This document shows, one piece after another, positions 44,220-53,132 of a DNA stretch of 64,000 nt; within the stretch, counting starts at the first letter, position 1, and every line of letters begins with the position of its first letter. The notes beneath the pieces were generated by a model that was not told where the DNA came from, made no database searches, and saw only the letters and a program-made list of their open reading frames with translations. The stretch spans positions 1 through 64,000 of the forward strand of contig NZ_AUBF01000013.1 in the NCBI RefSeq assembly GCF_000429105.1, in the 5' to 3' direction. Source of the DNA: Schaalia suimastitidis DSM 15538 (GTDB taxonomy: Bacteria; Actinomycetota; Actinomycetes; Actinomycetales; Actinomycetaceae). The translations under genes and the position numbers were made by a program.

Positions 44220-47090
44220 TTAGGGACCGCTACTTAGGCGCCCAATCGATACGGGCCAGATGCTCGCCACCAAACGATCTGTACGACTCGCACGGTCCCA
44301 CAATGTCAACAACACCGTTTCCACGTCGTGCGACTCAACAACAACCGCGTTCAATGACGCTGCCTGCCCTGCTACCAACTGATAGTGAACCTGAGGACCC
44401 GCGCGCCTGTATTCCACCTGCTCAGCCCCAGCCTCGTCAATACGAGCCAACACTGTGCCGCCACTGTGCACCACCGATGCCTGCACGGGCATCGGCCCAA
44501 CACGTGGCGAATAGCGTGCACGCGAAACCTGATAGGCAAGCCTGCGCAAACGCTCCACTTTCCTGCCGGTGATAACACCCGTATCGACAAGGTATTCGCA
44601 TAGCGCTTCAGGTGTCTGAGAACGCAATACCACCGTTTTGCCCCTGCGCGGCAGGTATCCCAAATCTACGACAGTGTCAGCAATTTCTTGCCACGCACTC
44701 TCAGCGTCAAGGACCAGTCGACGTTGACGTGTGCTCGAACGCAAGTGCGTTGCGCGCCTATTTTCCTGACACACCTGATCTACACCAGCGGCGGGCCCTT
44801 GTTCTACGTGTACGCCGCGGAGGCGCTCGCTCCGACGATGGCGACGCACCACGGCGGGCGTGATTGCGCCAAGTACCACCAAGGATAGAAAGAAGGCGGC
44901 CAGTAAAACGCCATCATTGACAGGTATAGCAGGCAGTGCGACTCCGGTGTCTGCTACCTCAGAGGTGTCCGGCGTGTGCTGGGGTGTCTGCGCGTTGGTA
45001 CTGCTCGGCGTCGGTACGGCCTGTTCGGATGATTCGGGGGCGGACGCTATCAGCGCCTCGCGCCCCTCAGCCCGCCAAGCAGAACCACCCGGAGTGGGTT
45101 CATACGCAACCCAACCCACCCCATCAACATGTATTTCAGGCCATGCATGCAGATCGCGGCTAGCAACGTTGGTCGCCCCCAGCTGGGCACGCGACACATA
45201 ACCCACCGCGACTCGGCTGGGAACCCCCAAGGTGCGCATCATTACCGCAAAGGTTGACGCGTAGTGAACACAGTATCCGCTGCGCCGCTCCAGCAACGCT
45301 TCCATCACCGCGTATGGATTATCCGGCATGGTCTGCTCGGTGTAAGGCGCATTCTCGTCGTAAAAGAATGCCCCCGAGGTAAACCACTGTTGCAGGGCAA
45401 GCGCCTGGGCTTGCGCTCCCTGAGCGCCAGCAACGGCCTCGGCAGCCGTCTGCGACAACAAGGCGGGCACGCCGTCAGGTAAGGCCAAATAGCGTTCCAT
45501 CTGCGGCTGATACGGGCCAAAGTCATCAAAAACGGCGTACTCGCTCGCCGTCTCCAGTGCCTGTGATGCGCCGTATGTGGAGACGTCGTCGCCCTGGGTT
45601 GTCCATCCGCCGATGGCGTAGGTTTGCCCGCGTTTAGTCATATCAGCGCTGGCACGAACCGTATCGGTACCCGGCACCCAGCCCCAATTTCCGACAGTGA
45701 ATGTCTCCCCATCAACAAGGCTGCCAGCGATGCGTTCGACGAATGCCGTTGACTGCAGTACCGGCAGCCATGTGCTGTTCAGTTCCTTCACCGTCACCAC
45801 AATTGTGCGGCTAGTGTAATAGGAGCGACCTGTGGCTATCCCCAAGCTCCGTAACTGTTCAACAGCACCAGCGTATTGGCCGCTGACCATATCGGGCATG
45901 GCAATTTCGGCCTCGTCCACTTCCCGCAGGCGAATGAGTTGAGAGTCGTCGGCATCGACGGGCTGCCACACGCCCTGAGTAAAATCAGCCAGCGTTGCCA
46001 AGACGAAGCGTGAAGTGAGTCCCTCAGGTACCCCTTGATAAGTGAAAACAGTGGCTGTAGATCCGCGGCGCAGGGCAGCGCCCAGGTCAACGGTGACATC
46101 AGGAGTGCTCGCGCCGATGGGTTGTTCGCTGCCGACACCTCCGCCTGCACTAGTGCTGGGGAGGTCAAAGGCCTCAATAATCATGCGTGGCGTCAATTCG
46201 GGGGCGGCATAAACAACGCCGCAGGACAGCGCAACGACAATGAGAGCTGCCCATGCTCTCCACATTCCGTGCCGAATGCGCGCGGTGATGCTACCAATTG
46301 CCGAGGCGTCGCCGCCCAAAGCCGCAACACGGACCTGAGCATGATGCGGCCACGAGGCATCGTCTCGCAACGCAGGTGCCACAAAACGTGGCGACGAGGC
46401 GAATAGGAGCACTGCCCACAGCACAACAAAAGGCACGACCTCACCGAAGTTGACGGGACGTTCAAAAACCTGCGGCACAATGAGGACAGGCGCTATGCTG
46501 GCTGCGCCCAGGATCAGCGGCAATTCAGCTGCGACAAGTACATATGCACACAATATGCCAACGCATAGCCCCGCAAACATGACAGTGTCATTGGCTACGT
46601 GAGTCATCACCATAGGTGCCTGCGACGAGGCGGCCAACACAGCAAATTCGCTGATCTTCACAGCTGGGGTGCTCACCCACTCGCCAAGTCGACCACCGGA
46701 ATACAGAAGGTAGGCGCTGTACCACAAGGCAGCGCAGGTGGACAAGGTTGCTGCCCGAATACGCCACCGGGGAAGGAGCATGCGCACTAATGCCGCACCG
46801 ATTAATGCGATGCTGAGTGCCATCCATGCCTCGACGCGCCACCGCCCAGTGCCAAAGATTGCCTCAAAAGCATCAAAATGCAGGCTCCACATGACCCACA
46901 CGATGACGGCAGCAAGGAAGTATCCCCGCCGAGACGTACCAGGCCAGCCTGCACTGCTTTTACTCACTAGATCCTCACCATCGACAGCGCCTAGTTGGCA
47001 CCCGCGGGTGCGCGCACTCTGCACCGCCTCGTGACGCCACTTCCGTCGAAACCTTCGGCGCCACACGTCACGGATATTTGCCGACATCAC
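44220..47090 (-). CDS. TgpA-type transglutaminase-like membrane protein (DUF3488)
   Basis: A 956-residue membrane protein. An N-terminal block of helices (around residues 55-300, including VIVWVMWSLHFDAF) is the DUF3488 part. An extracytoplasmic transglutaminase core follows, with RRSGYCVHYASTFAVMM (Cys) and ASRDLHAWPEIHVDGVGW (His, and Asp downstream). A further helix (GVLLAAFFLSLVVLG) leads to a cytoplasmic tail of about 200 residues. It is the third gene after moxR and DUF58 and overlaps DUF58 by 4 bases. This trio is conserved in Actinobacteria. The substrate is unknown. Confidence 0.93.
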   Translation of the reverse strand: MMSANIRDVWRRRFRRKWRHEAVQSARTRGCQLGAVDGEDLVSKSSAGWPGTSRRGYFLAAVIVWVMWSLHFDAFEAIFGTGRWRVEAWMALSIALIGAALVRMLLPRWRIRAATLSTCAALWYSAYLLYSGGRLGEWVSTPAVKISEFAVLAASSQAPMVMTHVANDTVMFAGLCVGILCAYVLVAAELPLILGAASIAPVLIVPQVFERPVNFGEVVPFVVLWAVLLFASSPRFVAPALRDDASWPHHAQVRVAALGGDASAIGSITARIRHGMWRAWAALIVVALSCGVVYAAPELTPRMIIEAFDLPSTSAGGGVGSEQPIGASTPDVTVDLGAALRRGSTATVFTYQGVPEGLTSRFVLATLADFTQGVWQPVDADDSQLIRLREVDEAEIAMPDMVSGQYAGAVEQLRSLGIATGRSYYTSRTIVVTVKELNSTWLPVLQSTAFVERIAGSLVDGETFTVGNWGWVPGTDTVRASADMTKRGQTYAIGGWTTQGDDVSTYGASQALETASEYAVFDDFGPYQPQMERYLALPDGVPALLSQTAAEAVAGAQGAQAQALALQQWFTSGAFFYDENAPYTEQTMPDNPYAVMEALLERRSGYCVHYASTFAVMMRTLGVPSRVAVGYVSRAQLGATNVASRDLHAWPEIHVDGVGWVAYEPTPGGSAWRAEGREALIASAPESSEQAVPTPSSTNAQTPQHTPDTSEVADTGVALPAIPVNDGVLLAAFFLSLVVLGAITPAVVRRHRRSERLRGVHVEQGPAAGVDQVCQENRRATHLRSSTRQRRLVLDAESAWQEIADTVVDLGYLPRRGKTVVLRSQTPEALCEYLVDTGVITGRKVERLRRLAYQVSRARYSPRVGPMPVQASVVHSGGTVLARIDEAGAEQVEYRRAGPQVHYQLVAGQAASLNAVVVESHDVETVLLTLWDRASRTDRLVASIWPVSIGRLSSGP

Positions 47091-48235
47091 GAAGCCTCCA
47101 CCCGCACCGTAGAATCGGCGCTCACCCGCAAGGTCACCCCTGTTTGCACACCAAAGTGGCTTGCGTCGTTAGTCGCGCCGGTAATGACGGTCGCCCCCTG
47201 CTGGCGCGCATAATCAATAGGTGCGGCATCGACACTCAGGGTTGCAACAGCCAGGGCACGTAAAACGGCACTGTGAGAGGCGCCCACAGGCAGGTAATAA
47301 AGTCCGCTGCCCACCTGAGCTTCAATATCGTGGGCACGCCAACGATCCAACAAGGCAACTGCCACCGATATGCCGCAGTCAAAATGACCCTGATCATCCC
47401 ACGAATCATGCCGAGTATCGACAACCAGTGTCTTCAGCGGCAGCGCCGCACCTTCACGTGTCTTGACCAGCAGGTCGTGGTGCCGTGCGCTGTGTTTCCA
47501 ATGGACGGCGCGCGGTGGATCCCCACGCCGGTATTGGCGAATCATCAACGCTTCGGCGTCACTATCATTATCCAGGCGATTTGACCTGCGTCCCTCCAGC
47601 CAAGCGTCTGCGATGGGCAGAGGATGTGGCACCGGTAGCACGACGACCTCGTTAACAACGGGCCGGTACATGCGGATACGTGCCAAACCAAGAGGTTCTC
47701 GCCACTTCAAGGTGACGCCACCAACGGTGACCACACCGCGCGCCGCAGCACGCACTGTGAATACCAGGGGCGTAGCAGCGCTGCCGGAGCACTCGTGATG
47801 CACGTAGTGTGTGCCTTCTGCGTCAGTGACCCGCGTGTCGAGGCTCAGATGCGCATTCATGTGATGGCGCGGTGCGAGCGTCATGAGGATGTGCACTTCC
47901 TGCCCGACGTATGGTGTGGGGGTCGAGGTGCGCACTGCAACATGGGGACGCAGCCACAGGCGGCTCGTCAGCGCCCACACGAGGCTCAGTATCACTGTGC
48001 TGACAAGGAAGATGGCCGCAACATAGAGTTCACGCAGCTGCGTCACCCACCATATGCCCGAAGCGACAATTCCCAGCGTAAGGAGGCCCCAGCCTCGTAA
48101 CGTCAACGCCACCATCAGCCCACTGACACGCCACCGATACGCGGTCTTGCCTGCGACCAGCGTTGGTGCCTGCGCCGCGTCGCCGGTTCCCCCATCCTGT
48201 GGTGCCTGCGGGCCGTGGCGCTTATGCCATGTCAT
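47087..48235 (-). CDS. DUF58 domain-containing protein
   Basis: A 382-residue protein with two N-terminal membrane helices (LRGWGLLTLGIVASGIWWV, YVAAIFLVSTVILSLVWAL) and then a DUF58 domain with the signature DPPRAVHWKHSARHHDLLVKTREG. The family contains a von Willebrand A-like fold. It usually works with MoxR ATPases as in this operon, possibly as a chaperone-type complex for surface or periplasmic proteins. It overlaps moxR and tgpA by 4 bases each. Confidence 0.93.
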   Translation of the reverse strand: MTWHKRHGPQAPQDGGTGDAAQAPTLVAGKTAYRWRVSGLMVALTLRGWGLLTLGIVASGIWWVTQLRELYVAAIFLVSTVILSLVWALTSRLWLRPHVAVRTSTPTPYVGQEVHILMTLAPRHHMNAHLSLDTRVTDAEGTHYVHHECSGSAATPLVFTVRAAARGVVTVGGVTLKWREPLGLARIRMYRPVVNEVVVLPVPHPLPIADAWLEGRRSNRLDNDSDAEALMIRQYRRGDPPRAVHWKHSARHHDLLVKTREGAALPLKTLVVDTRHDSWDDQGHFDCGISVAVALLDRWRAHDIEAQVGSGLYYLPVGASHSAVLRALAVATLSVDAAPIDYARQQGATVITGATNDASHFGVQTGVTLRVSADSTVRVEAS

Positions 48236-49179
48236 CCGCGCACCGGTGTTGTCGCAACGATACGTTCCACGACTGTGGAAGCTGCCTCATGTGCTGCTCC
48301 TGCCGAAGGGAAGTGCCCTTGAGGGATAATGCGGTGGGTCAGCACAAGGGGCGCACAACGGGCAACGTCGTCAGCTGTGGCGTAGGGACGCCCCTCGGTC
48401 GCTGCACGCGCACGGGCAAGGGCAGCCAAGTGGAGGGTGGCCCGCGGGGAGGCACCTAAACGTAGGCTCGGATCAGTGCGGGTGGCCGCCGTGATGGCCA
48501 CACAGTAGCGAATCACGCGCTCATCCATATGAAGTGCCGACACGATCTGTCGGACCTGGTTCAGCGTGTCACTATCGGCAACTTGAGGCAATGTTTCCAG
48601 TGGGTCCTGCCCAAGGCGAGCAGCGACAAGGGCGGTCTCAGCCTCAGCGTTGGGATATCCCATGGTTATGCGAGCCATGAAGCGATCGCGCTGCGCTTCC
48701 GGCAGCAGGAAGGTGCCTTCCATGTCGATAGGATTTTGTGTCGCCAACACGATGAAAGGTTCTGGCAGCGTATAGGTGTGGCCATCAACTGTCACGCGGC
48801 CCTCACCCATGGCTTCAAGAAGAGCCGACTGGGTTTTGGGGGTGGCTCGGTTAATTTCGTCGGCAAGTACGACACCAGAAAAGACAGGGCCTGGGTGGAA
48901 TCGGAAGTGCTGTGTCGACTGGTCGTAGATGGATACACCGGTGACATCGGTGGGGAGCATATCGGAAGTAAATTGGATGCGTTGAGCACTGATCCCACTG
49001 ACCGTGGCTAGCGCCATTGCCAGACTTGTTTTTCCTACCCCTGGGACGTCTTCGATCAGTAGGTGTCCGCTGGCAAATAACACGCGAATCGCAGTGGTGA
49101 TCTGCCGGTCTTTACCTGATATTGCGCGACTAATTGAACGTCGCATTGCATCGGCCAGTTGTGCAATATCAGTGGTCAT
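48232..49179 (-). CDS. moxR: MoxR-family AAA ATPase
   Basis: A 315-residue AAA+ ATPase, probably a chaperone. Walker A is VPGVGKTSLA with Lys 50, Walker B is VVLADEINRATPKTQSALLEAM, and the sensor is LATQNPIDMEGTFLLPEAQRDRF. The C-terminal lid is LRLGASPRATLHLAALARA. It is the first gene of the moxR-DUF58-tgpA operon. All motifs are intact. Confidence 0.96.
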   Translation of the reverse strand: MTTDIAQLADAMRRSISRAISGKDRQITTAIRVLFASGHLLIEDVPGVGKTSLAMALATVSGISAQRIQFTSDMLPTDVTGVSIYDQSTQHFRFHPGPVFSGVVLADEINRATPKTQSALLEAMGEGRVTVDGHTYTLPEPFIVLATQNPIDMEGTFLLPEAQRDRFMARITMGYPNAEAETALVAARLGQDPLETLPQVADSDTLNQVRQIVSALHMDERVIRYCVAITAATRTDPSLRLGASPRATLHLAALARARAATEGRPYATADDVARCAPLVLTHRIIPQGHFPSAGAAHEAASTVVERIVATTPVRG

Positions 49180-49298
49180 CGCTGGCTCCTACCGCGTCGT
49201 CGACGTATGTGGCACGGTGTAATACTCCCACACCGGCTCTGCCTTTGAGCGATAACTGGCGCAGCGGTCACGTGGCAAAAATCGCATAGGATTACGGG

Positions 49299-49880
49299 GT
49301 GAGTACCCTACGCCCTTTTGATGACACCACAGCTGATAGCTCCGCCACCCTTTCAGCCTCTGAGGCCGAACGCGAAGTGTTGACGTGGCAAGGTTTTGGC
49401 GAGGCCACACGTGCTTTAGCGCACAGCATCGTCAATTCGGGGTGGATGCCTGAGCTCATTGTGGCCATTGCACGAGGCGGACTACTGCCTGCAGGTGCCC
49501 TGTCCTATGCGATGGGGGTCAAAGCGATCGGCACGATGAATGTCGAGTTTTACACGGGCATTGAGCAAACCCTTGACGAACCGTTGCTTTTGCCGCCACT
49601 GATGGACACCTCGGCACTGTCGGGACAGCGGGTCCTTGTTGTTGATGATGTGGCTGACTCCGGGAAAACGCTGGCAATGGTGATGGACCTGATTGGCCGT
49701 GAAGGTTTGAGTCTTGATGGTGCGACAACCGTACCTGTTGATGCACGTTGCGCTGTCCTGTACCAAAAACCACATTCGATTTTTGTCCCTGACTATGTGT
49801 GGAAAGGAACCGATCGTTGGATCAACTTTCCATGGTCAACGCTGCCACCGGTCACGCCGGACATTGAGGCACTGCGCTAA
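49299..49880 (+). CDS. Phosphoribosyltransferase (purine salvage type)
   Basis: A 193-residue type I phosphoribosyltransferase. The PRPP-binding signature is RVLVVDDVADSGKTLAMV, with the earlier strand ELIVAIARGGLLPAG. Such proteins transfer ribose 5-phosphate to xanthine, guanine or hypoxanthine; the base used here cannot be told. The start is GTG with GGGGTGA around it. It is divergent from moxR and convergent with the LacI gene. Confidence 0.88.
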   Translation: MSTLRPFDDTTADSSATLSASEAEREVLTWQGFGEATRALAHSIVNSGWMPELIVAIARGGLLPAGALSYAMGVKAIGTMNVEFYTGIEQTLDEPLLLPPLMDTSALSGQRVLVVDDVADSGKTLAMVMDLIGREGLSLDGATTVPVDARCAVLYQKPHSIFVPDYVWKGTDRWINFPWSTLPPVTPDIEALR

Positions 49881-50029
49881 CGGGGTAGACGAGAAATAAC
49901 TGTCGGTACGAAGTCACTGAGCAGGCGTGTTGCGGGCGTGACCGGCGACGCGCTGCATGAATGAACAAGCTCCGCTGGGGGCGTGCGTGAACAAGTTGCA
50001 CCGGATGAATGCAGACGCGGCGGATTCCC

Positions 50030-51076
50030 CTAGCTGGCCTCATTTGTGCGGCTAGTGGATTGGCGTCGAACGATCCTGTGTTCGACGATCACGTCATCCA
50101 ATCTCGCTTCCCGGCCTTCCACAAGGTTAAGGAGTGCGCACAACGCACCCTGCACAATGGCTTCTTTTCCGGGGGACACGGTGGTGATCGTCGGAATGGC
50201 GTAGCGCGCCAACCCAATGTCGTCCCACCCGGTGAATAGTATATCGCCGGGTACATTGATACCCCGGTCGGACAAGGCTCGGATCCCTCCGAAGGCCAGT
50301 AGGTCATTCATTGCGAAGACGGCATCGGGGAGTGCATCCCTTCTCACCACTCGCATTGCTCGGTAGCCTTCTTCGAGGGTCCATGGCGATGCCGGACATT
50401 TCAGTATCGCCGACTCGTCCAAGCCCCATGCGGCCAGTTCTTCCATGAAGCCGCGTAGCCGCAGCCCACCTGCGGCCTGAGTGACTGGAGTGTCAGTAGA
50501 ACCGAGCACAATAAATGACCGTGCACCTTGCTCAAGTAGGTGACGAGCCATTTCCCGTGCTGCTTCCACATTATTGATCGAAAAATGTGCGCGTTCCGCG
50601 TCGTGGATTCTTTCGCCAAGCAGAACCGTGGGAAGGGGGATGTCGAGTTCGTCCAGCTGTTTGGCGTCCATCTCAATCGTGGACAGAATCAACCCTTCTG
50701 CCATCCTTGCATCATATTGGGACAGGGCCACCCCTTCGCCGCCATGACCGGCATGGGTTTCAATGACTGCCACCGAGTAGTTGTGCCGTTCGGCTTCCGC
50801 GCGTACAAGGTGCGCGATTTCAGCAAAATACGGCCATGTCAGGTCAGGGATTGCCAGTGCAATGACACGACTGCGTCCTTGGCGCAGGCTGCGCGCGGCC
50901 GCATTGGGTCGATATTCCAGTGTCTTAATTGCGTGGAGGACTCGTTCTCGTGTCCGAGATGACACGTGCGCGTAGTTGTTGACGACATTGGACACTGTCC
51001 GTTGGGATACGCCCGCTACGCGCGCCACGTCGTGCATCGTCGGGACTCTATGTTCCCGCGGGGGCGTGGTGCTCAT
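50030..51076 (-). CDS. LacI-family transcriptional regulator
   Basis: A 348-residue repressor. The helix-turn-helix is TMHDVARVAGVSQRTVSNVVNN near residues 13-34, with the hinge helix PNAAARSLRQGRSRVIALA. The C-terminal periplasmic-binding-like domain includes FTGWDDIGLARYAIPTITTV, typical of sugar-responsive members. Its target is unknown. Nearby candidates are its own promoter or the glycerate kinase/GntP region 5 kb away, but no operator was identified. Confidence 0.94.
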   Translation of the reverse strand: MSTTPPREHRVPTMHDVARVAGVSQRTVSNVVNNYAHVSSRTRERVLHAIKTLEYRPNAAARSLRQGRSRVIALAIPDLTWPYFAEIAHLVRAEAERHNYSVAVIETHAGHGGEGVALSQYDARMAEGLILSTIEMDAKQLDELDIPLPTVLLGERIHDAERAHFSINNVEAAREMARHLLEQGARSFIVLGSTDTPVTQAAGGLRLRGFMEELAAWGLDESAILKCPASPWTLEEGYRAMRVVRRDALPDAVFAMNDLLAFGGIRALSDRGINVPGDILFTGWDDIGLARYAIPTITTVSPGKEAIVQGALCALLNLVEGREARLDDVIVEHRIVRRQSTSRTNEAS

Positions 51077-51154
51077 GAAATAATGTTACGGGTACTGAAA
51101 CCGTTTCGAACCATGATTGTTATATCAAAACTCTGAAATAAACGACGTAACGAT

Positions 51155-51709
51155 TCACTGCGGCCTGGGGATATTGTCACGCAGATACTCGATAAGCGCA
51201 GGCATTGACCGCTCAATTACTTCCAAGGTATCGACAAAGTCCTGATGCCCGCCGTACCACGGATCAGGAAGGTCTCGGTCGCCGCCGCGCGAATGTGGAT
51301 CAAACTCTCGGAACATTCGAATCTGTGGACCATTTTCGCCACCGGATCTCTGGTATTGCCGACCTGACGGCCCTTGCCTACCTGCCTGGTCATTCCTGTA
51401 GCCTGCCCGATCGCGAAGACGATGAAGACTCCTGAGGTGATACTCGGTCATTGCCAAAATCAGATCCCAGTCCCCAATTTCGCTCATCTGCACCTGACGG
51501 GCACGATGATCGGGCACGCCATAACCGTTTTCACGTAAGACGCGGGCTGCACGCCGATCAATAGGGTTACCTCGTTCTTCGTCAGAGATACCCGCTGAGT
51601 CCACGACGATATCAAGACCCTGTGCGTGCGCATATTCCTCCAATACCTGGTGAGCCATCGTGGAACGGCAAATATTGCCGGTGCACACCATGAGGACGCG
51701 CAGCGTCAT
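51155..51709 (-). CDS. Low-molecular-weight protein-tyrosine phosphatase
   Basis: A 184-residue phosphatase. The active-site loop VCTGNICRST has Cys 9 and Arg 15 in a CX5R motif near the N-terminus. The general acid lies in DLPDPWYGG. The middle carries an unusual Gly/Arg/Gln-rich stretch (around residues 95-130: YRNDQAGRQGPSGRQYQRSG) that most members lack. Its start overlaps the mtn stop by 4 bases, linking it to the luxS-mtn transcript. The substrate is unknown. Confidence 0.92.
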   Translation of the reverse strand: MTLRVLMVCTGNICRSTMAHQVLEEYAHAQGLDIVVDSAGISDEERGNPIDRRAARVLRENGYGVPDHRARQVQMSEIGDWDLILAMTEYHLRSLHRLRDRAGYRNDQAGRQGPSGRQYQRSGGENGPQIRMFREFDPHSRGGDRDLPDPWYGGHQDFVDTLEVIERSMPALIEYLRDNIPRPQ

Positions 51710-52554
51710 TGAGCCTCCCGAGCAGCCTCAACGAAAAGTGGAAGGTAAGCACGCACCGCGTCAACACTGCAGGCTGCTGCTTCGGCACCATCAATATGGA
51801 AGTCCTGACCGGCAACGGGACCACATAAGTCCGACACGGCGCGCAGCGAAATCCAGTCAGTACCCATCGACCACGCTATTTGAGCCATCGCTGTGGTCTC
51901 CATGTCGGTCGCGATCGCTTCAGGGAAGGCTTCCCGGATTGGCGTGACAATATCAGCGGTGATGAAGGAATCGCCTGACACCACCTGACCGTGGATAACA
52001 CGGTGGGCGATCGCAACAGGCAAGCGTTGCGCTGCCACGGTCGCCGCAACACCGGCAGCGTAGATGTGCGGCATACTGGGTATTTGTCCACGTTCATAGC
52101 CAAAGGCAGTGGCGTCGGCATTGTGGTAGACGGCGCTCACGCCAATCGCGATATCACCGACACGGCTGTCAATATGCAGTCCACCTGTGGTGCCCGCGGC
52201 GATTACCACTGCAGGATGGGCAAGCATGAGGGCACGTGCCGTAGCCGAAGCAGCGTTGGCAATACCGACGCCACTGGTCACCACCAGCACGCGGTGTCCT
52301 TCGAAGTTGCCGAAGACGAAACTTTGCTGGTGTCCAGCGTCTTCGCCGATGAGGAGCGCTTCACGGCTATCGGCTGTCATCGCCGCCAAAAAAGGAGCAG
52401 CTTCCATATCCATTGCGCATTGAATAACGGCAACGACATCTGTGCGCGGTAGCCACAATGGTGTGGCTGTTGCGGCAGCGAAGGTGCCGGTATTGGGAGC
52501 GAGTTCCTCGCTGGTACCTGCGGTGGTTAACGCACTTACCGATGAGCTTTTCAC
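51706..52554 (-). CDS. mtn: 5'-methylthioadenosine/S-adenosylhomocysteine nucleosidase
   Basis: Removes adenine from methylthioadenosine and S-adenosylhomocysteine, giving the substrate of LuxS. Family motifs: [17 protein letters not shown] near the start (with the conserved Glu), [16 protein letters not shown], and [16 protein letters not shown] with the Met-Glu pair that contacts ribose. The GTG at 52554 overlaps the luxS stop in a GTGA junction and has GAGG 8 bases upstream, so it is preferred over a start 30 bases earlier. It works directly with the upstream luxS. Confidence 0.93.
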   Translation of the reverse strand: MKSSSVSALTTAGTSEELAPNTGTFAAATATPLWLPRTDVVAVIQCAMDMEAAPFLAAMTADSREALLIGEDAGHQQSFVFGNFEGHRVLVVTSGVGIANAASATARALMLAHPAVVIAAGTTGGLHIDSRVGDIAIGVSAVYHNADATAFGYERGQIPSMPHIYAAGVAATVAAQRLPVAIAHRVIHGQVVSGDSFITADIVTPIREAFPEAIATDMETTAMAQIAWSMGTDWISLRAVSDLCGPVAGQDFHIDGAEAAACSVDAVRAYLPLFVEAAREAQ

Positions 52555-53024
52555 TTCACGTCCTCTTTCATGACAATCTGCCACTGGTCGCGGGCTTCAA
52601 GGAATGAACGCACAGCCGCCTGCGCGTCCTCAAGACTATGGTTTGCGCCCCACCCACACTGGATTTCATTGGCGGCTGGGACTTCGGTTGCGGTCAGGAT
52701 GTCTTCGAAGGAGGCGCGAAGGATCGGCAGAAATTCGTCGATGTCAACGCCCAGAAGCATCGCGTAGAAACCTGTCTGGCAGCCCATTGGACCAAAGTCA
52801 ATGAGGCGGTCAGTGTGGTTTCGCATGAGTTCAGCGGTGAGGTGTTCAATGCTATGAACAGCGGGCATGTCGAGGTGCTCAACATTGGGTTGAGTGAAAC
52901 GCACATCGTATTTGACTAACACATCGCCGCCAGGCAGTTCTTTACGGTCAGCAATACGAACATAAGGGGCCAGCACCTTGCGATGGTCAAGGTTGAAGGA
53001 TTCCACATTCATGCGTTCAGTCAT
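52551..53024 (-). CDS. luxS: S-ribosylhomocysteine lyase (AI-2 synthase)
   Basis: Cleaves S-ribosylhomocysteine to homocysteine and DPD, the precursor of autoinducer-2. The metal site HSIEH is at 57-61, the third ligand region is [11 protein letters not shown], and the catalytic Cys 82 lies in [10 protein letters not shown]. The 157 residues are normal. It is the first gene of luxS-mtn-phosphatase, all overlapping by 4 bases. The sdaA gene diverges from it. Confidence 0.97.
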   Translation of the reverse strand: MTERMNVESFNLDHRKVLAPYVRIADRKELPGGDVLVKYDVRFTQPNVEHLDMPAVHSIEHLTAELMRNHTDRLIDFGPMGCQTGFYAMLLGVDIDEFLPILRASFEDILTATEVPAANEIQCGWGANHSLEDAQAAVRSFLEARDQWQIVMKEDVK

Positions 53025-53132
53025 GACACAAGTCTATGCGTAGTGCGGCCCCCAGCGAAGAGCCATTTCGCTTCCTGTCGACCACCTCAAGGTACGCCAC
53101 ACAGCAGGCGACACTGCGACTACACTCATTGC

